From Glaciihabitans tibetensis (GTDB taxonomy: Bacteria > Actinomycetota > Actinomycetes > Actinomycetales > Microbacteriaceae), in the NCBI RefSeq assembly GCF_003003265.1, contig NZ_PVTL01000004.1:248001-312000 (forward strand): a DNA stretch of 64,000 bases. The letters run 5' to 3'. The notes beneath the pieces are model-generated. The model was not told where the DNA came from. It did not search any database and saw only the letters and a program-made list of their open reading frames with translations. The position numbers and the translations under genes are program-made. Of this stretch, positions 55,172-63,853 are shown one piece after another (the first letter of the stretch is position 1; each line of letters opens with the position of its first letter).

Positions 55172-55281
55172 GTTGAGAGCTGCGGGCTGCGGGCTGCGAG
55201 CTGAGGGCTGCGAGCTGCAAGCCGTACGAGTTGCGACGTGCGAGCTGCGAAGTGCGAGCTGCGAAGTGCGAGCTGCGCGCT
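55172..55281. repeat. 7- and 14-bp tandem repeats between convergent genes
   Basis: GCTGCGG/GCTGCGA heptamers (55180-55231) followed by three 14-bp units TGCGAAGTGCGAGC (55232-55273) fill the gap between the oxidase stop and the alsD stop. Confidence 0.88.
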
Positions 55282-56013
55282 CTACGCGTGCGACTCCGTC
55301 TTCAGGAGTTGCCTGTCAAGATCCTCCGGCGACAGGTTTGCGTCGCGGAACGCGTCTGTGAGGGGCAGCTGCAGGCGCAGGTCGGTACCGAGGCAGAGCG
55401 ATGCGTGTCCCGATCGCAGCTTGAAGTCCAGCACGTGACCACCCGACGAACGCTCATCGGTGATGAAGTGCGCGTGGCAGCCGGGAACGCCGATTCCCTT
55501 CTCGTAGAGCGGAGTGCGAAACCCTACGAGCACCCCCGAGACGTTGTGCAGCTCGACGATCTCGTCCTCGTCCGTGGCATCCATCATCGGACGGTACGGC
55601 TTCTGCTGCTTCACGACCGTGCGCATGGTGATCCACTCGAAATCGCCCTCGATGCGCAACGCGTACATGTAGTTTTCGGATGCAGTCATCCGGTCGATGA
55701 AGGCTGACGCCTCCGCACGCGTGACATCGCCCGGCAGGGCGCTCACCACGTGGGGCACAAAATTGGTTACCACTGCGTAGGGAGTGTGCGCACCGAGATC
55801 GGCCACGGAAGCACCGCCGTCGGCCCGCAGCTGGTAGCAGGTGCCGTCGACAATCAGCATCTCGCCGTCGAGCCCGTTGAAGGTGCCGATTCCGAAGCTG
55901 CCGTGACCGAGCAGGTCGCGCACGGTCATTTCGCCCTCGTACACGCCGTCGAGCAGCGCGCTCATCAGGCTGGTTTGAAAGATCTCGTGGCGGGTCACGG
56001 TGAAGTCGGTCAT
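55282..56013 (-). CDS. alsD: Alpha-acetolactate decarboxylase
   Basis: Converts acetolactate to acetoin. 243 aa with the family signatures [29 protein letters not shown] and the zinc-binding histidines His180 and His182 in GCHAHFITD and His193 in GGHVLDF. The N-terminus [18 protein letters not shown] is typical. ATG 56013 overlaps the stop of alsS (ATGA), so the two are translationally coupled. Acetoin production limits acidification and stores carbon. Confidence 0.95.
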   Translation of the reverse strand: MTDFTVTRHEIFQTSLMSALLDGVYEGEMTVRDLLGHGSFGIGTFNGLDGEMLIVDGTCYQLRADGGASVADLGAHTPYAVVTNFVPHVVSALPGDVTRAEASAFIDRMTASENYMYALRIEGDFEWITMRTVVKQQKPYRPMMDATDEDEIVELHNVSGVLVGFRTPLYEKGIGVPGCHAHFITDERSSGGHVLDFKLRSGHASLCLGTDLRLQLPLTDAFRDANLSPEDLDRQLLKTESHA

Positions 56014-57698
56014 TGGAGCACGTCACTTTCCAGGTCGGCCATCAGCTCGTCCCTATTGTTGCGGTAGTCGACCCGCACGTCGATGATGCTCGGACCGGGT
56101 TCGGCCATTGCCGTCTGCAGCACAGCAGCAAAGTCTTCCAGTCGGGTGACCCGGTGCCCGTGTGCTCCGAACGATTCGGCATAGGCGACCGCGTCGTAGT
56201 CGCCGAGTTTCACCCCGGAGGTGCGACCGTACTTGCCCTGCTGCTGGAATGCCACCATGTCGTAGGTTCCGTCGTTGAAGATGACGTGCGTGAAAGTGGA
56301 CCTGAGCCGTACCGCTGTCTCCAGTTCCATCGCGGAGTACAGAAAACCCCCGTCGCCGGAGACGGACAGCACGGGCGTTCCCGGGCGCACCAGGGTCGCG
56401 GCGATCGCCCAGGGCAGGGCGACTCCCAGGGTTTGCTGGCCATTTGAAAACAGCAGGGTGCGCGGATGATACGTGCGAAAGTGCCGCGCCATGTAGATGT
56501 AGTGCGACCCCACGTCGCACAGCACGGTGGTGTCATCGGGCAGCAGCGCCCGCATCGCGAGCACCAGCTCAGCCGGGTGCACTCCCTCTGACTCATCGTC
56601 GTGCAGTGCGCGATGGTCTGCATCCTCTAACCGTGCGCGCTGTACAGCGACTGCGGCATTCGCCTGAGGAGTGAGCTCCAGTCCGCTGATCTGGAGGGCG
56701 AGCGCGTCAGTCGACGCCGCGACATCCCCCCTCAATTCGACCGAAGGACGGTAGAAGTCGTCAAGATCGGCGGACAGCTCGTCGAGGTGGATGATGGTGC
56801 GCAGCTTGTCCTTGTTCCACTTCGACGGTTCGTACTCGATGAAGTCGTACCCGATGGCGAGGATCACATCCGCCTGATGGAGGAGGATGTCACCCGGCTG
56901 GTTACGGAACAGGCCGACCCTGCCCAGGTAGTGTGCCTCGAGCTCGTGCGAGATGACTCCGGCAGCCTGGAAGGTTTCCACCACGGGCAGTCCCGCCACG
57001 GTGAGCAAGCGGTGCAGGGCAGCGGTTGCCCGGTCGGAGCCGGCTCGCGCACCCGCCAGGATCACGGGAAACTTGGCCTCGCGCAGCACCTTTGCGGCCC
57101 GCGCGATGGCTTCGGCGGGCGCAGCGCCCAGCGAGGGCACGCGGTGCGGAGTGGTCATGGACACGGCGGTCTCTTCGACGAGGACATCCTGCGGGAGCAC
57201 GACGGCGGCGGCTCCCTTCGGCTCCTCCATCGCACGCCGGAATGCGCCGGCGATCGCCTCAGGAACGTTGTCGGCGACGCTGACCTCACCGGCGGATTTG
57301 GTCACGGCAGTGAGCATTCCTACGGCGTCCATCGTCTGGTGGGTTCGCTTGAGACGGTCCGCGCGCGCCACAGCGCCGCAGATGGCGACCATCGGGTCAC
57401 CCTCGGTCGTTGCGGTGAGCAGCCCGGTCGCCAGGTTGGATGTCCCGGGGCCGCTTGTGACGAGCACCACTCCCGGTTCCCCGCTCAGGCGACCGACCGC
57501 CGCAGCCATGAACGCGGCGTTCTGTTCATGCCGACAGACGATGAGCTCGGGGCCGTCGTCGACCAGGGCGTCGTACACGGGGTCGATTTTCGCGCCGGGA
57601 ACTCCGAAGATCCATTTCACTCCGTACGCCTTGAGCGTCTCCACAACGCGGTCAGCGGACCTGCGCATGGCCGGGGAACCTGATGAGGTGAGAGTCAC
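56010..57698 (-). CDS. alsS: Catabolic acetolactate synthase
   Basis: TPP-dependent condensation of two pyruvates to acetolactate. 562 aa: [16 protein letters not shown], catalytic Glu region [26 protein letters not shown] and the TPP-binding [20 protein letters not shown]...FNDGTYDMV. The arrangement of alsS-alsD with a divergent LysR gene indicates the catabolic, FAD-independent type rather than the ilvB biosynthetic enzyme; no ilvN regulatory subunit follows. GTG 57698 has AAAGG upstream. Confidence 0.93.
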   Translation of the reverse strand: MTLTSSGSPAMRRSADRVVETLKAYGVKWIFGVPGAKIDPVYDALVDDGPELIVCRHEQNAAFMAAAVGRLSGEPGVVLVTSGPGTSNLATGLLTATTEGDPMVAICGAVARADRLKRTHQTMDAVGMLTAVTKSAGEVSVADNVPEAIAGAFRRAMEEPKGAAAVVLPQDVLVEETAVSMTTPHRVPSLGAAPAEAIARAAKVLREAKFPVILAGARAGSDRATAALHRLLTVAGLPVVETFQAAGVISHELEAHYLGRVGLFRNQPGDILLHQADVILAIGYDFIEYEPSKWNKDKLRTIIHLDELSADLDDFYRPSVELRGDVAASTDALALQISGLELTPQANAAVAVQRARLEDADHRALHDDESEGVHPAELVLAMRALLPDDTTVLCDVGSHYIYMARHFRTYHPRTLLFSNGQQTLGVALPWAIAATLVRPGTPVLSVSGDGGFLYSAMELETAVRLRSTFTHVIFNDGTYDMVAFQQQGKYGRTSGVKLGDYDAVAYAESFGAHGHRVTRLEDFAAVLQTAMAEPGPSIIDVRVDYRNNRDELMADLESDVLQ

Positions 57699-57733
57699 GA
57701 TGTGCCTTTCGATCTGCCGGGGTCTAATTCACC

Positions 57734-57750
57734 CGCACTACCATGGTGCG
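57734..57750. promoter_or_regulatory. Possible AlsR operator in the als divergent region
   Basis: An interrupted inverted repeat, GCAC (57735-57738) and GTGC (57746-57749) within CGCACTACCATGGTGCG, lies in the 118-bp gap between divergent alsS and alsR. LysR-type regulators bind such T-N11-A-like dyads, but the match is short and uncertain. Confidence 0.3.
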
Positions 57751-57816
57751 CCTCTCACCCATAGCGAACAACGCCGAGTCATGATGCTTCCCATCTGCGA
57801 ATGAGATGATTGCGCG

Positions 57817-58710
57817 ATGGACCTACGACACCTCGAGTACTTCAGCGCGGTGGCCAGCGAGCTCAGCTTTACTCGCGCCGCCGACCGCCTCACCATCGCG
57901 CAATCGGCGGTGTCTGCCGGTGTCCGATCTCTGGAGAACGAGCTCGGGGTCGAGCTGTTCGACCGGAGTCGTCGACAGATCCGTCTGACCTCGACGGGCG
58001 AACTGTTGCTTCCCCGGGTACGGGAGGCACTCGATGCCGTCGGTGCGGTGCACGATGCGGCGCTGGACGCGACTCGTGCGTTGACGGGATCGGTCGTCGT
58101 AGGTCTGATGACCTCGGTCACCCTGGTTGACGTCCCCGGCGTGCTCGGTTCGTTCCGGACCGCCCATCCGGGCGTCGGCGTCCGGCTGCGCGCCGCGCGA
58201 CGGGGCTCCGCGGGGCTCGTTGACGACCTCGCCAGTGGCGAGATCGACCTCGCGTTTCTCGCGCTCATTGGACCGATTCCAGCGGCGCTCACCGCCGATC
58301 CCGTTGCGTCGTCGCCCATGGTGCTCGTGGTGCCCACGGGCCATCGGCTCGCGCGAACCCGCATGATCACTCTGGCCCAGCTGGCCGACGAGGAGTTCAT
58401 AGACCTCCCGCCAGGCTATGCGGCGCGATCGATAGTGGATGTCGCGTTTGCCAGCGCGGGGGTCGAGCGACGAGTGCTCATCGAAGTTGCGGATATCGGC
58501 ACGGCCGCAGGGTACGTCGCCAACGGACTCGGTATTGCCCTTCTCCCCGAGTTCGCGGCCGTCAGCACCCGAGACGTGGAACGTATTCCTGTCAGCGGCG
58601 TGGCCGACTTCACGGTGTACCTCGCCGCCTCCCGCACGCGGCGGGCGTCCGCGGCCGTGCGCGCGCTGATGAACGTCGTGTTGGCTGACTCGCGCCCCGG
58701 CAGGCTCTGA
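57817..58710 (+). CDS. alsR: LysR-family regulator of the acetoin operon (AlsR-like)
   Basis: 297 aa. LysR helix-turn-helix at the N-terminus (MDLRHLEYFSAVASELSFTRAADRLTIAQSAVSAGVRSLENELGVELFDRS) and a periplasmic-binding-like effector domain. It is divergent from alsS, the standard LysR layout, which supports an AlsR-like role in activating alsSD in response to acetate or low pH; the effector is inferred from B. subtilis AlsR. ATG 57817 has no clear ribosome site and may be leaderless. Many LysR proteins control other pathways, so the name rests on position. Confidence 0.82.
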   Translation: MDLRHLEYFSAVASELSFTRAADRLTIAQSAVSAGVRSLENELGVELFDRSRRQIRLTSTGELLLPRVREALDAVGAVHDAALDATRALTGSVVVGLMTSVTLVDVPGVLGSFRTAHPGVGVRLRAARRGSAGLVDDLASGEIDLAFLALIGPIPAALTADPVASSPMVLVVPTGHRLARTRMITLAQLADEEFIDLPPGYAARSIVDVAFASAGVERRVLIEVADIGTAAGYVANGLGIALLPEFAAVSTRDVERIPVSGVADFTVYLAASRTRRASAAVRALMNVVLADSRPGRL

Positions 58711-58860
58711 GAAGACTTGGCCGGCCCCGAGAAGACTTGGCCGGCCTTAAGGAGATTTGGAAGGCCCCGAGAGAAGTTGGCAGGCGCCGGGGAGCGTTGG
58801 CAGGCTCGGGGAAGCGTTGGCAGGCTCCGGGAAGTGTGGGCAGGCTCCGAGAAAACGGGT
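58695..58860. repeat. About 20-bp tandem repeat copied from the alsR 3' end
   Basis: About seven imperfect units of TTGGCAGGCTCCGGGAAGCG type. The first unit includes the last codons of alsR (CCCGGCAGGCTCTGA), and the last runs to the FMN reductase fragment. Confidence 0.85.
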
Positions 58861-58864
58861 TTAG

Positions 58865-59230
58865 ATTCGCCGCAAAATCAAGCGGCAGCGCGCGGTTGTC
58901 GGAAAGGCGTACACGGAGATTCCCATCAAAGACCTGCCGCTGTACGACTCCGACTTTGATGCGGAATATCCGCCGGAAGGCGTCGCTCTCAAGGACGCGA
59001 TTGCTGCGTCGGATGGCATCCTTTTCATTTCTCCGGTGTACAACAGGGCGATCCCGGGAGCGCTCAAAAACGCGATTGGCTGGGGGTCGAGGCCCTGGGG
59101 AACCAATTCCTTTGCTCGCAAGCCCAGCGGCATCATCGGCGCATCTCCCGGGGCAATCGGGACCGCCGTGATGCAGTCGAACATGCGCAGCGTGCTTAGC
59201 TTCCTCGACGCTCCCCAGTTGAACACTTAG
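58865..59230 (+). pseudogene. NADPH-dependent FMN reductase fragment
   Basis: Open from an in-frame TAG at 58862 to TAG at 59228-59230, encoding an internal piece of a flavodoxin-fold reductase: FTEIPIKDLPLY-like TEIPIKDLPLYDSDFDAEYPP, ALKDAIAASDGILFISPVYNRAIPGALKNAI, then WGTNSFARKPSGIIGASPGAIGTAV. In intact relatives about 30-40 N-terminal residues with the FMN-binding GS motif and about 60 C-terminal residues are also present; both are missing here. No proper start or ribosome site exists. Short repeats border both ends, so the gene was probably eroded at both sides. Confidence 0.8.
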
Positions 59231-59249
59231 CACTCTGCACTTAGCACCT

Positions 59250-59329
59250 GGCACCACGGCACCACGGCACCACGGCACCACGCACCCCGCACCCCGCACC
59301 TGGTACTCGGTACTCGGTACTCGGTACTC
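59250..59329. repeat. 8-bp and 7-bp tandem repeats
   Basis: Four GGCACCAC units (59250-59281), a GCACCCC stretch, then four GGTACTC units (59302-59329). The ACTTAGCAC at the pseudogene stop recurs at 59240. They end just before the HNH gene stop at 59334. Confidence 0.9.
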
Positions 59330-59333
59330 GGTC

Positions 59334-60884
59334 CTACTGCCGAATACGAGGCAGGCTGCGTCTCGGATGCCCCATGGGCTTCCAAGATTGGTTCGGATTC
59401 AGCCAGCGCGGCGCGAGAATCCACGGTTTGCCATTGTGCATTTCGATCTTAAAGGGCGACTTGTGAATCATGTGATGGTGCTCTGAACAGAGCAGGATCG
59501 CATTGTCCACATCGGTCGGGCCGCCCTCAGAATGGAACTGGACGTGGTGGACATTGCACTGTCGCGACGGCTTGGTGCAACCTGCTGTCGAGCAGGTTGG
59601 CCCATCCCTCACCACCACCGCCCGCTTCTGCGCTTCGGTGAATAGTCGTGGTTTCGGCCCCATCCAGAGCACTTCACCCGCCTCGCCCTGAATCAAGAGG
59701 CGATAGCCGGTTCCGCAGGCCAGTTCTTTGATGTGGTCGATCGAGACAGGCTCCTCGAGACCATCAATCCAGCCGACTCCCCGACCGGCCTCCAAGTCAG
59801 CGAGGGTAGCGACAGCAGTGACCTCGACAATCGGCTTGAATCCGCCCATCTCGTTCGCGCTGGCTCGGATGCCAGCTCGGATGTAGCCATCCAGGACGTC
59901 GCTGTCACGTTGTTCGTGCGTGCGGGTGTCTTTCAGATCGGTCACGACCCCGAACTCTTCACAGTCCACGCCCTCGATTGACGCCCCGTCTGTACCCTCT
60001 AGTGGGTCGCCGGAACCATCAAGGGTGTCTCCGGACAGGATCGCCGCCGTCTCTTCAGGGTCTGTAAGTGTCAGGCCCACGTGTTCCAGCGGGTTGTACC
60101 GATCGGTCGGGAGGAATCGCGGCTTTTTTGCCACACGCGACTCCTCGAGAATCTCCTGCAGCATCGCTGTCGTCTCACCCGTCGTGAACCATTCCCACCG
60201 CGTTACTCCATTACGTTCACGGCCGCGACGCAGCCCGCGGCGAGCGCGCACGTCCTCATCACGCATGGGCGCGCCATCCGGGTCAAGAGCACTCGCCCAC
60301 GCGGACACTTGAACCCGCACGAGATCCTCCGGCTCCCGGACGGCCTCTGCAACCAACGCCTCTTCTGCGGCGGAGAGGTTTTCGTCGAACTCTCCCGGCA
60401 GCTCGTCGGCGCCGACGACGTGAAATTTCTGCGCCTGTCCAAGCCCCTGGATGATCCGTTGCGCGACCGACCCGCTGATCTGCCCGAGCTCCACTGCTTG
60501 CGCCACTGCCGGGTTGCGTGGGGGTATCGGCTCGCCGGTAATGGAGGTGGCTCTGCGAATGCTCTTGCCCAGCCGCACCCTGCCACGTGCATCGGCCTGA
60601 CTGATCCGCGTGACCTGCTCAATCAGATGCTCGGCCCTACTGTGCCCGTACCGGGCCGCCAACCCGTCCGACACACCCCCATAATCGGAGCGTTCCTCCA
60701 CAATTGCGGCAGCATGAACCTGCATTGCCTCTACGAACCGGCCAACATCTTCAATGTGCTTCAGCGCCGACAATACAATCTCGTCTGACTGCGAACCAAG
60801 GCCGTGTGACGACACGTCTGCGGACCACTTTGCGAGCCGCGCGAAGTCACTCACGATCGCAGTGAGCTGCTGTTCGAAATCCAT
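59334..60884 (-). CDS. DUF222/HNH endonuclease-domain protein (13E12 family)
   Basis: 516 aa. N-terminal DUF222 region (about 1-330) and C-terminal HNH nuclease domain (CSTAGCTKPSRQCNVHHVQFHSEGG then DNAILLCSEHHHMIHKS) with the Cys4-type zinc pairs and His residues of the motif. The layout is that of the mycobacterial 13E12 repeat family, present in many copies in actinobacteria and of unproven function. ATG 60884 has GGGAA upstream. A LexA-like box lies 14 bp before the start codon, so it is probably damage-inducible. Confidence 0.9.
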   Translation of the reverse strand: MDFEQQLTAIVSDFARLAKWSADVSSHGLGSQSDEIVLSALKHIEDVGRFVEAMQVHAAAIVEERSDYGGVSDGLAARYGHSRAEHLIEQVTRISQADARGRVRLGKSIRRATSITGEPIPPRNPAVAQAVELGQISGSVAQRIIQGLGQAQKFHVVGADELPGEFDENLSAAEEALVAEAVREPEDLVRVQVSAWASALDPDGAPMRDEDVRARRGLRRGRERNGVTRWEWFTTGETTAMLQEILEESRVAKKPRFLPTDRYNPLEHVGLTLTDPEETAAILSGDTLDGSGDPLEGTDGASIEGVDCEEFGVVTDLKDTRTHEQRDSDVLDGYIRAGIRASANEMGGFKPIVEVTAVATLADLEAGRGVGWIDGLEEPVSIDHIKELACGTGYRLLIQGEAGEVLWMGPKPRLFTEAQKRAVVVRDGPTCSTAGCTKPSRQCNVHHVQFHSEGGPTDVDNAILLCSEHHHMIHKSPFKIEMHNGKPWILAPRWLNPNQSWKPMGHPRRSLPRIRQ

Positions 60885-60897
60885 GTTCCCATTTTAT

Positions 60898-60911
60898 CGA
60901 ACATACATTCG
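60898..60911. promoter_or_regulatory. LexA-like SOS box upstream of the HNH gene
   Basis: CGAACATACATTCG differs at one position from the Gram-positive/actinobacterial LexA box (CGAAC-N4-GTTCG). It lies 14-27 bp upstream of the HNH start codon, in the promoter area. Several mycobacterial 13E12 genes are known to be LexA-controlled. Confidence 0.65.
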
Positions 60912-60930
60912 AATAAAAGGGATTGCATTT

Positions 60931-60947
60931 TCTTCGATTATCGAAGA
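60931..60947. promoter_or_regulatory. Perfect 8-bp-arm palindrome of unknown role
   Basis: TCTTCGATTATCGAAGA: exact 8-bp arms around a single T, in an AT-rich stretch 20 bp upstream of the SOS box on the HNH gene side. It could be an operator or part of a strong hairpin. No known regulator was matched. Confidence 0.5.
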
Positions 60948-60974
60948 TAATTTAGGTGTAGAGCCAAGTGGGCT

Positions 60975-61283
60975 GGAGCGTAGGAGGGCAGGGGGCTGAG
61001 TGGGCATGGGGCTGAGTGGGCATGGGGCTAAGTCTGAATCGAACCAGCATTCGCACCGCCGCCGGCACCGGCATTAGCGGTAGCAGCACCACCAGTAGGA
61101 GCAGCACCAGTAGGAGCAGCAGCAGCAGCAGCACGAACACAAAGCACGTAAGCACCAAGCACTAAGCACTAAGCACTAAGCACTAAGCACTAAGCACTAA
61201 GCACTAAGCACGAAGCACGAACACTAAGCACCAGCACTACGCACGAACACTAAGCACGACCACTAAGCACCGACACCAACCCC
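60975..61283. repeat. Repeat-rich gene-free region
   Basis: About 310 bp without a gene. In order: two and a half 16-bp units GGGGCTGAGTGGGCAT (60992-61023), CACCAGTAGGAGCAG and CAG runs (61087-61132), seven exact 7-bp units AAGCACT (61157-61205) with two AAGCACG variants (to 61219), and dispersed AACACTAAGCAC copies up to the fadD stop. No promoter or RNA was recognised. Confidence 0.88.
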
Positions 61284-62972
61284 CTAAAGCGTGGGCAGCA
61301 CCTGCTCGCGCACCTGCTTGCGCAGAATCTTGCCGAGCAACGACCGGGGCGTATTTTCGATCTGAACGATCCTTCGCGGGATCTTGTACGCCGAGAGGTG
61401 CTCGCGGCAGTGCGCACGTAGTGCTTCCTCGTCGAGTGCGACGCCGGGCTCAAGCTCTACCGCCGCGACTACCATCTCGCCACCACGCTCGAGCGGTTTA
61501 CCGAACACGGCTGCGTCGACAACCGCGGGATGCAGGCGAAGAACACCCTCCACCTCCGACGGAGACACGTTGAACCCGCCGGTGATCACCAGTTCCTTGG
61601 CCCGGTCGACAATGGTGGTGAAACCGTCGGCATTCACGGTGACGATGTCGCCTGTGCGCAGCCACCCACCCGGCAGGAGCGTCTTTGCCGTCTCCTCCGG
61701 GTTGTTCCAGTAGCCCTGGAACACTTGCGGGCCTTTCAGGAGCAGCTCACCTGGTTCCCCCTGCGGTACCTCGACGGTCGGATCATCCGGGTCAACAACC
61801 TTCATGAGGGTCGAAGGAAAGGGCACACCGATCGTGCCGGGGCGACGGGTGGGGTGGAAGGGGTTACCCAGTGCCACCGGAGACGACTCGGTCATCCCGT
61901 AGCCCTCGACGAGAAGCCCGCCGGAGACCGACTCCCAGAGTTCCACGACGTGGTCGGGAAGGTTCATCGCGCCCGAGATACAGAACTTGCAGGAGCGCAG
62001 CGAGATACCCCTTTCCTTCGCGGCCATGGCGGTGCGCTCGTAGATCGGAGGGACAGCGCAGTACACGGTTGCGGGCGACTTTTTCATCGCTGCGAGCACA
62101 AGATCGACGTCGAACTTGGGGAAGAGAACGAGCAGCGCCTGCTTGCGGATTCCGTAGGTCAGATACAGCGTCATCCCGAACGCATGGAACATCGGCAGGA
62201 TCGCGTAGAAAATCTCCTTGCGGTATTCCGCGCCGGCCATCCACGCCTCGCCCTGCAGGGCGTTCGAGTACAGGTTGAAGTGGGTGAGCATTGCCCCCTT
62301 GGGGTGCCCGGTCGTACCGGAGGTGTACTGGATCGCCGCCAGATCGCTCACCACGGGGCGCGGATAGCTCGTGTCGATGGGTCCGTGGCTGAGAAGCGAC
62401 TTCCACGGCATGGTTCCGGGAGCCGCTCCGCTCAGCGCGCTGCGAGACTCGCGAAGACTTTTCATTGGAAGCTGCAGTGCCAGCCGCTTGAGCAACGGGA
62501 ACGCCTCGAGCAGGTTCACCGAGATGACGTGGTCGATCTCGATATCCGACGGGAACGATTTCACCGCTGCGGCAGCCTTATCCCAGACGATCACCACTCG
62601 CGCCTGGTGATCTTCAAACTGGTGGCGAAGCTCCCGCGAGGTATAGAGAGGGTTGTGCTCTACAACCACGGCTCCGATGCGCAGGGCAGCGTAGAACGCG
62701 ACAACGTGCTGGGGGCAGTTCGGCAGGATCAGCGCGACCCGGTCCCCCGGACGAACACCGAGCTGGCGTAGCCCCTCGGCGGCGCGGTCAATCTGGTCAC
62801 CGAGTTCCGTGTACGTGGTTCGGCGTCCAAAAAATTCGAGCGCGGGATGCCTTCCCGCCTCCGTCACGGACTTCTCCAGCATCGCAACCAGAGATTCCTC
62901 CGGCAGGTCGATCTCAGCGGGGACCCCCGGCTGGTAGTTCTGGACCCAGGGCTGTTGCTCAGTGTTGGCCAT
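61284..62972 (-). CDS. Long-chain fatty-acid-CoA ligase (FadD), second copy
   Basis: 562 aa AMP-forming acyl-CoA synthetase with YTSGTTGHPKGAMLTH, EGYGMTESSPVALGNP, WLRTGDIVTVNADGF, VDRAKELVITGGFNVSPSEVE and catalytic Lys in PRSLLGKILRKQV. It is a paralogue of the gene at 17393 (shared blocks such as LPNCPQHVVAFYAALR and NPLYT.RELRHQFEDH). The ATG at 62972 begins MANTEQQPWVQNYQPG; only a weak ribosome site is seen. Substrate range is unknown. Confidence 0.92.
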   Translation of the reverse strand: MANTEQQPWVQNYQPGVPAEIDLPEESLVAMLEKSVTEAGRHPALEFFGRRTTYTELGDQIDRAAEGLRQLGVRPGDRVALILPNCPQHVVAFYAALRIGAVVVEHNPLYTSRELRHQFEDHQARVVIVWDKAAAAVKSFPSDIEIDHVISVNLLEAFPLLKRLALQLPMKSLRESRSALSGAAPGTMPWKSLLSHGPIDTSYPRPVVSDLAAIQYTSGTTGHPKGAMLTHFNLYSNALQGEAWMAGAEYRKEIFYAILPMFHAFGMTLYLTYGIRKQALLVLFPKFDVDLVLAAMKKSPATVYCAVPPIYERTAMAAKERGISLRSCKFCISGAMNLPDHVVELWESVSGGLLVEGYGMTESSPVALGNPFHPTRRPGTIGVPFPSTLMKVVDPDDPTVEVPQGEPGELLLKGPQVFQGYWNNPEETAKTLLPGGWLRTGDIVTVNADGFTTIVDRAKELVITGGFNVSPSEVEGVLRLHPAVVDAAVFGKPLERGGEMVVAAVELEPGVALDEEALRAHCREHLSAYKIPRRIVQIENTPRSLLGKILRKQVREQVLPTL

Positions 62973-63049
62973 GCTGACATTGTCTCGTGATCAGCCCCGC
63001 GATCGGGTGCGACACGAGCCGTGAGCAGCGCTCCAAAAGAAAACGCTAA

Positions 63050-63106
63050 AAGAAACTAGCTCTAGAAGAAACTAGCTCTAGAAGAAACTAGCTCTAGAAG
63101 AAACTA
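63050..63106. repeat. 16-bp tandem repeat overlapping a stop codon
   Basis: Three exact units of AAGAAACTAGCTCTAG and a partial fourth whose CTA (63104-63106) is the reverse complement of the lipoprotein gene's TAG stop. Confidence 0.92.
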
Positions 63107-63853
63107 GTGGAGGAAGTTGGCTCCCGGGGCGGTGATGGTTGCGATGCCGCCCGTTTCGTCGGGCGCCGACAGCTCAACGGCGTAGTTGTACTCGAATCCC
63201 TCCGTCACGGGCGCATTGGGGGCAGCGACAATCTCGGCTCGGGCCATAAAACCGGTTCCACCCTCGTCGTTTTGATACTTACTGAGGTGTCCTGCGTACT
63301 GGGCAGCGACCGCCGCAGCGGCATCCCCCACCTGGATTGCATCGGAAGTCTCAATCGAAATGCCCGCGAGGTCCGCAGCGTCAGCTTGCACGATGAACTT
63401 GTACATGTGGGGTTCGGTACTTACCGTGTCTGCGACCGAGATTCCGATACCGTCCCAGTCATAAATGCTGAACGGGCCCGGCTCCTCGTGCTCAGTCTGA
63501 TGCTCGACCGCTGGCTCCGCACCCAGGGCGCGGGTTAGCGCTGCGATGGCTGCAGCGCCGTCGTCGTCGAAGTAACTCAGCTCGTCTACGCTGCCATCGG
63601 AGGAAACGATAGAGAGCGCGCTCGACCCGATAACGAGTCTTGCGACTGTGATCGGCGCAACACTGGGCACAACCGCGGGCACGGGCGAAGTACTTGGAGA
63701 AGTGCTTGGCGAAGTACTTGGCGAGATGCTCGGCGACAGGGACGGGCTGGGCTTTGTCGTGGCAGGCGCAGCATCAGAAGACTGCGATGCGCAGCCACTG
63801 ACCATCGCGCTGAGAAGGAGGAGTCCAACAAGGGATTTACGAAACGTGTGCAC
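63104..63853 (-). CDS. Predicted lipoprotein of unknown function
   Basis: 249 aa. Lipoprotein signal FRKSLVGLLLLSAMVSGC with lipobox Cys, then a Ser/Pro/Thr linker (PSPSLSPSISPSTSPSTS) and an exported domain with SVDELSYFDDDGAAAIAALTRALG and IYDWDGIGISV. The linker suggests the domain projects from the membrane into the cell wall. I do not recognise the family. GTG 63853 is used as the start; the stop codon is part of a 16-bp repeat. Beyond the gene, 63854-64000 shows no other feature. Confidence 0.72.
   Translation of the reverse strand: MHTFRKSLVGLLLLSAMVSGCASQSSDAAPATTKPSPSLSPSISPSTSPSTSPSTSPVPAVVPSVAPITVARLVIGSSALSIVSSDGSVDELSYFDDDGAAAIAALTRALGAEPAVEHQTEHEEPGPFSIYDWDGIGISVADTVSTEPHMYKFIVQADAADLAGISIETSDAIQVGDAAAAVAAQYAGHLSKYQNDEGGTGFMARAEIVAAPNAPVTEGFEYNYAVELSAPDETGGIATITAPGANFLH

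Noticed and set aside
58861..59226. Minus-strand gene over the FMN reductase fragment
   Set aside because: The plus-strand frame matches a known family; the minus-strand frame matches nothing.
61157..61219. CRISPR-like array of AAGCACT units
   Set aside because: Units are 7 bp and contiguous with no spacers; this is a tandem repeat, and no cas genes are present.
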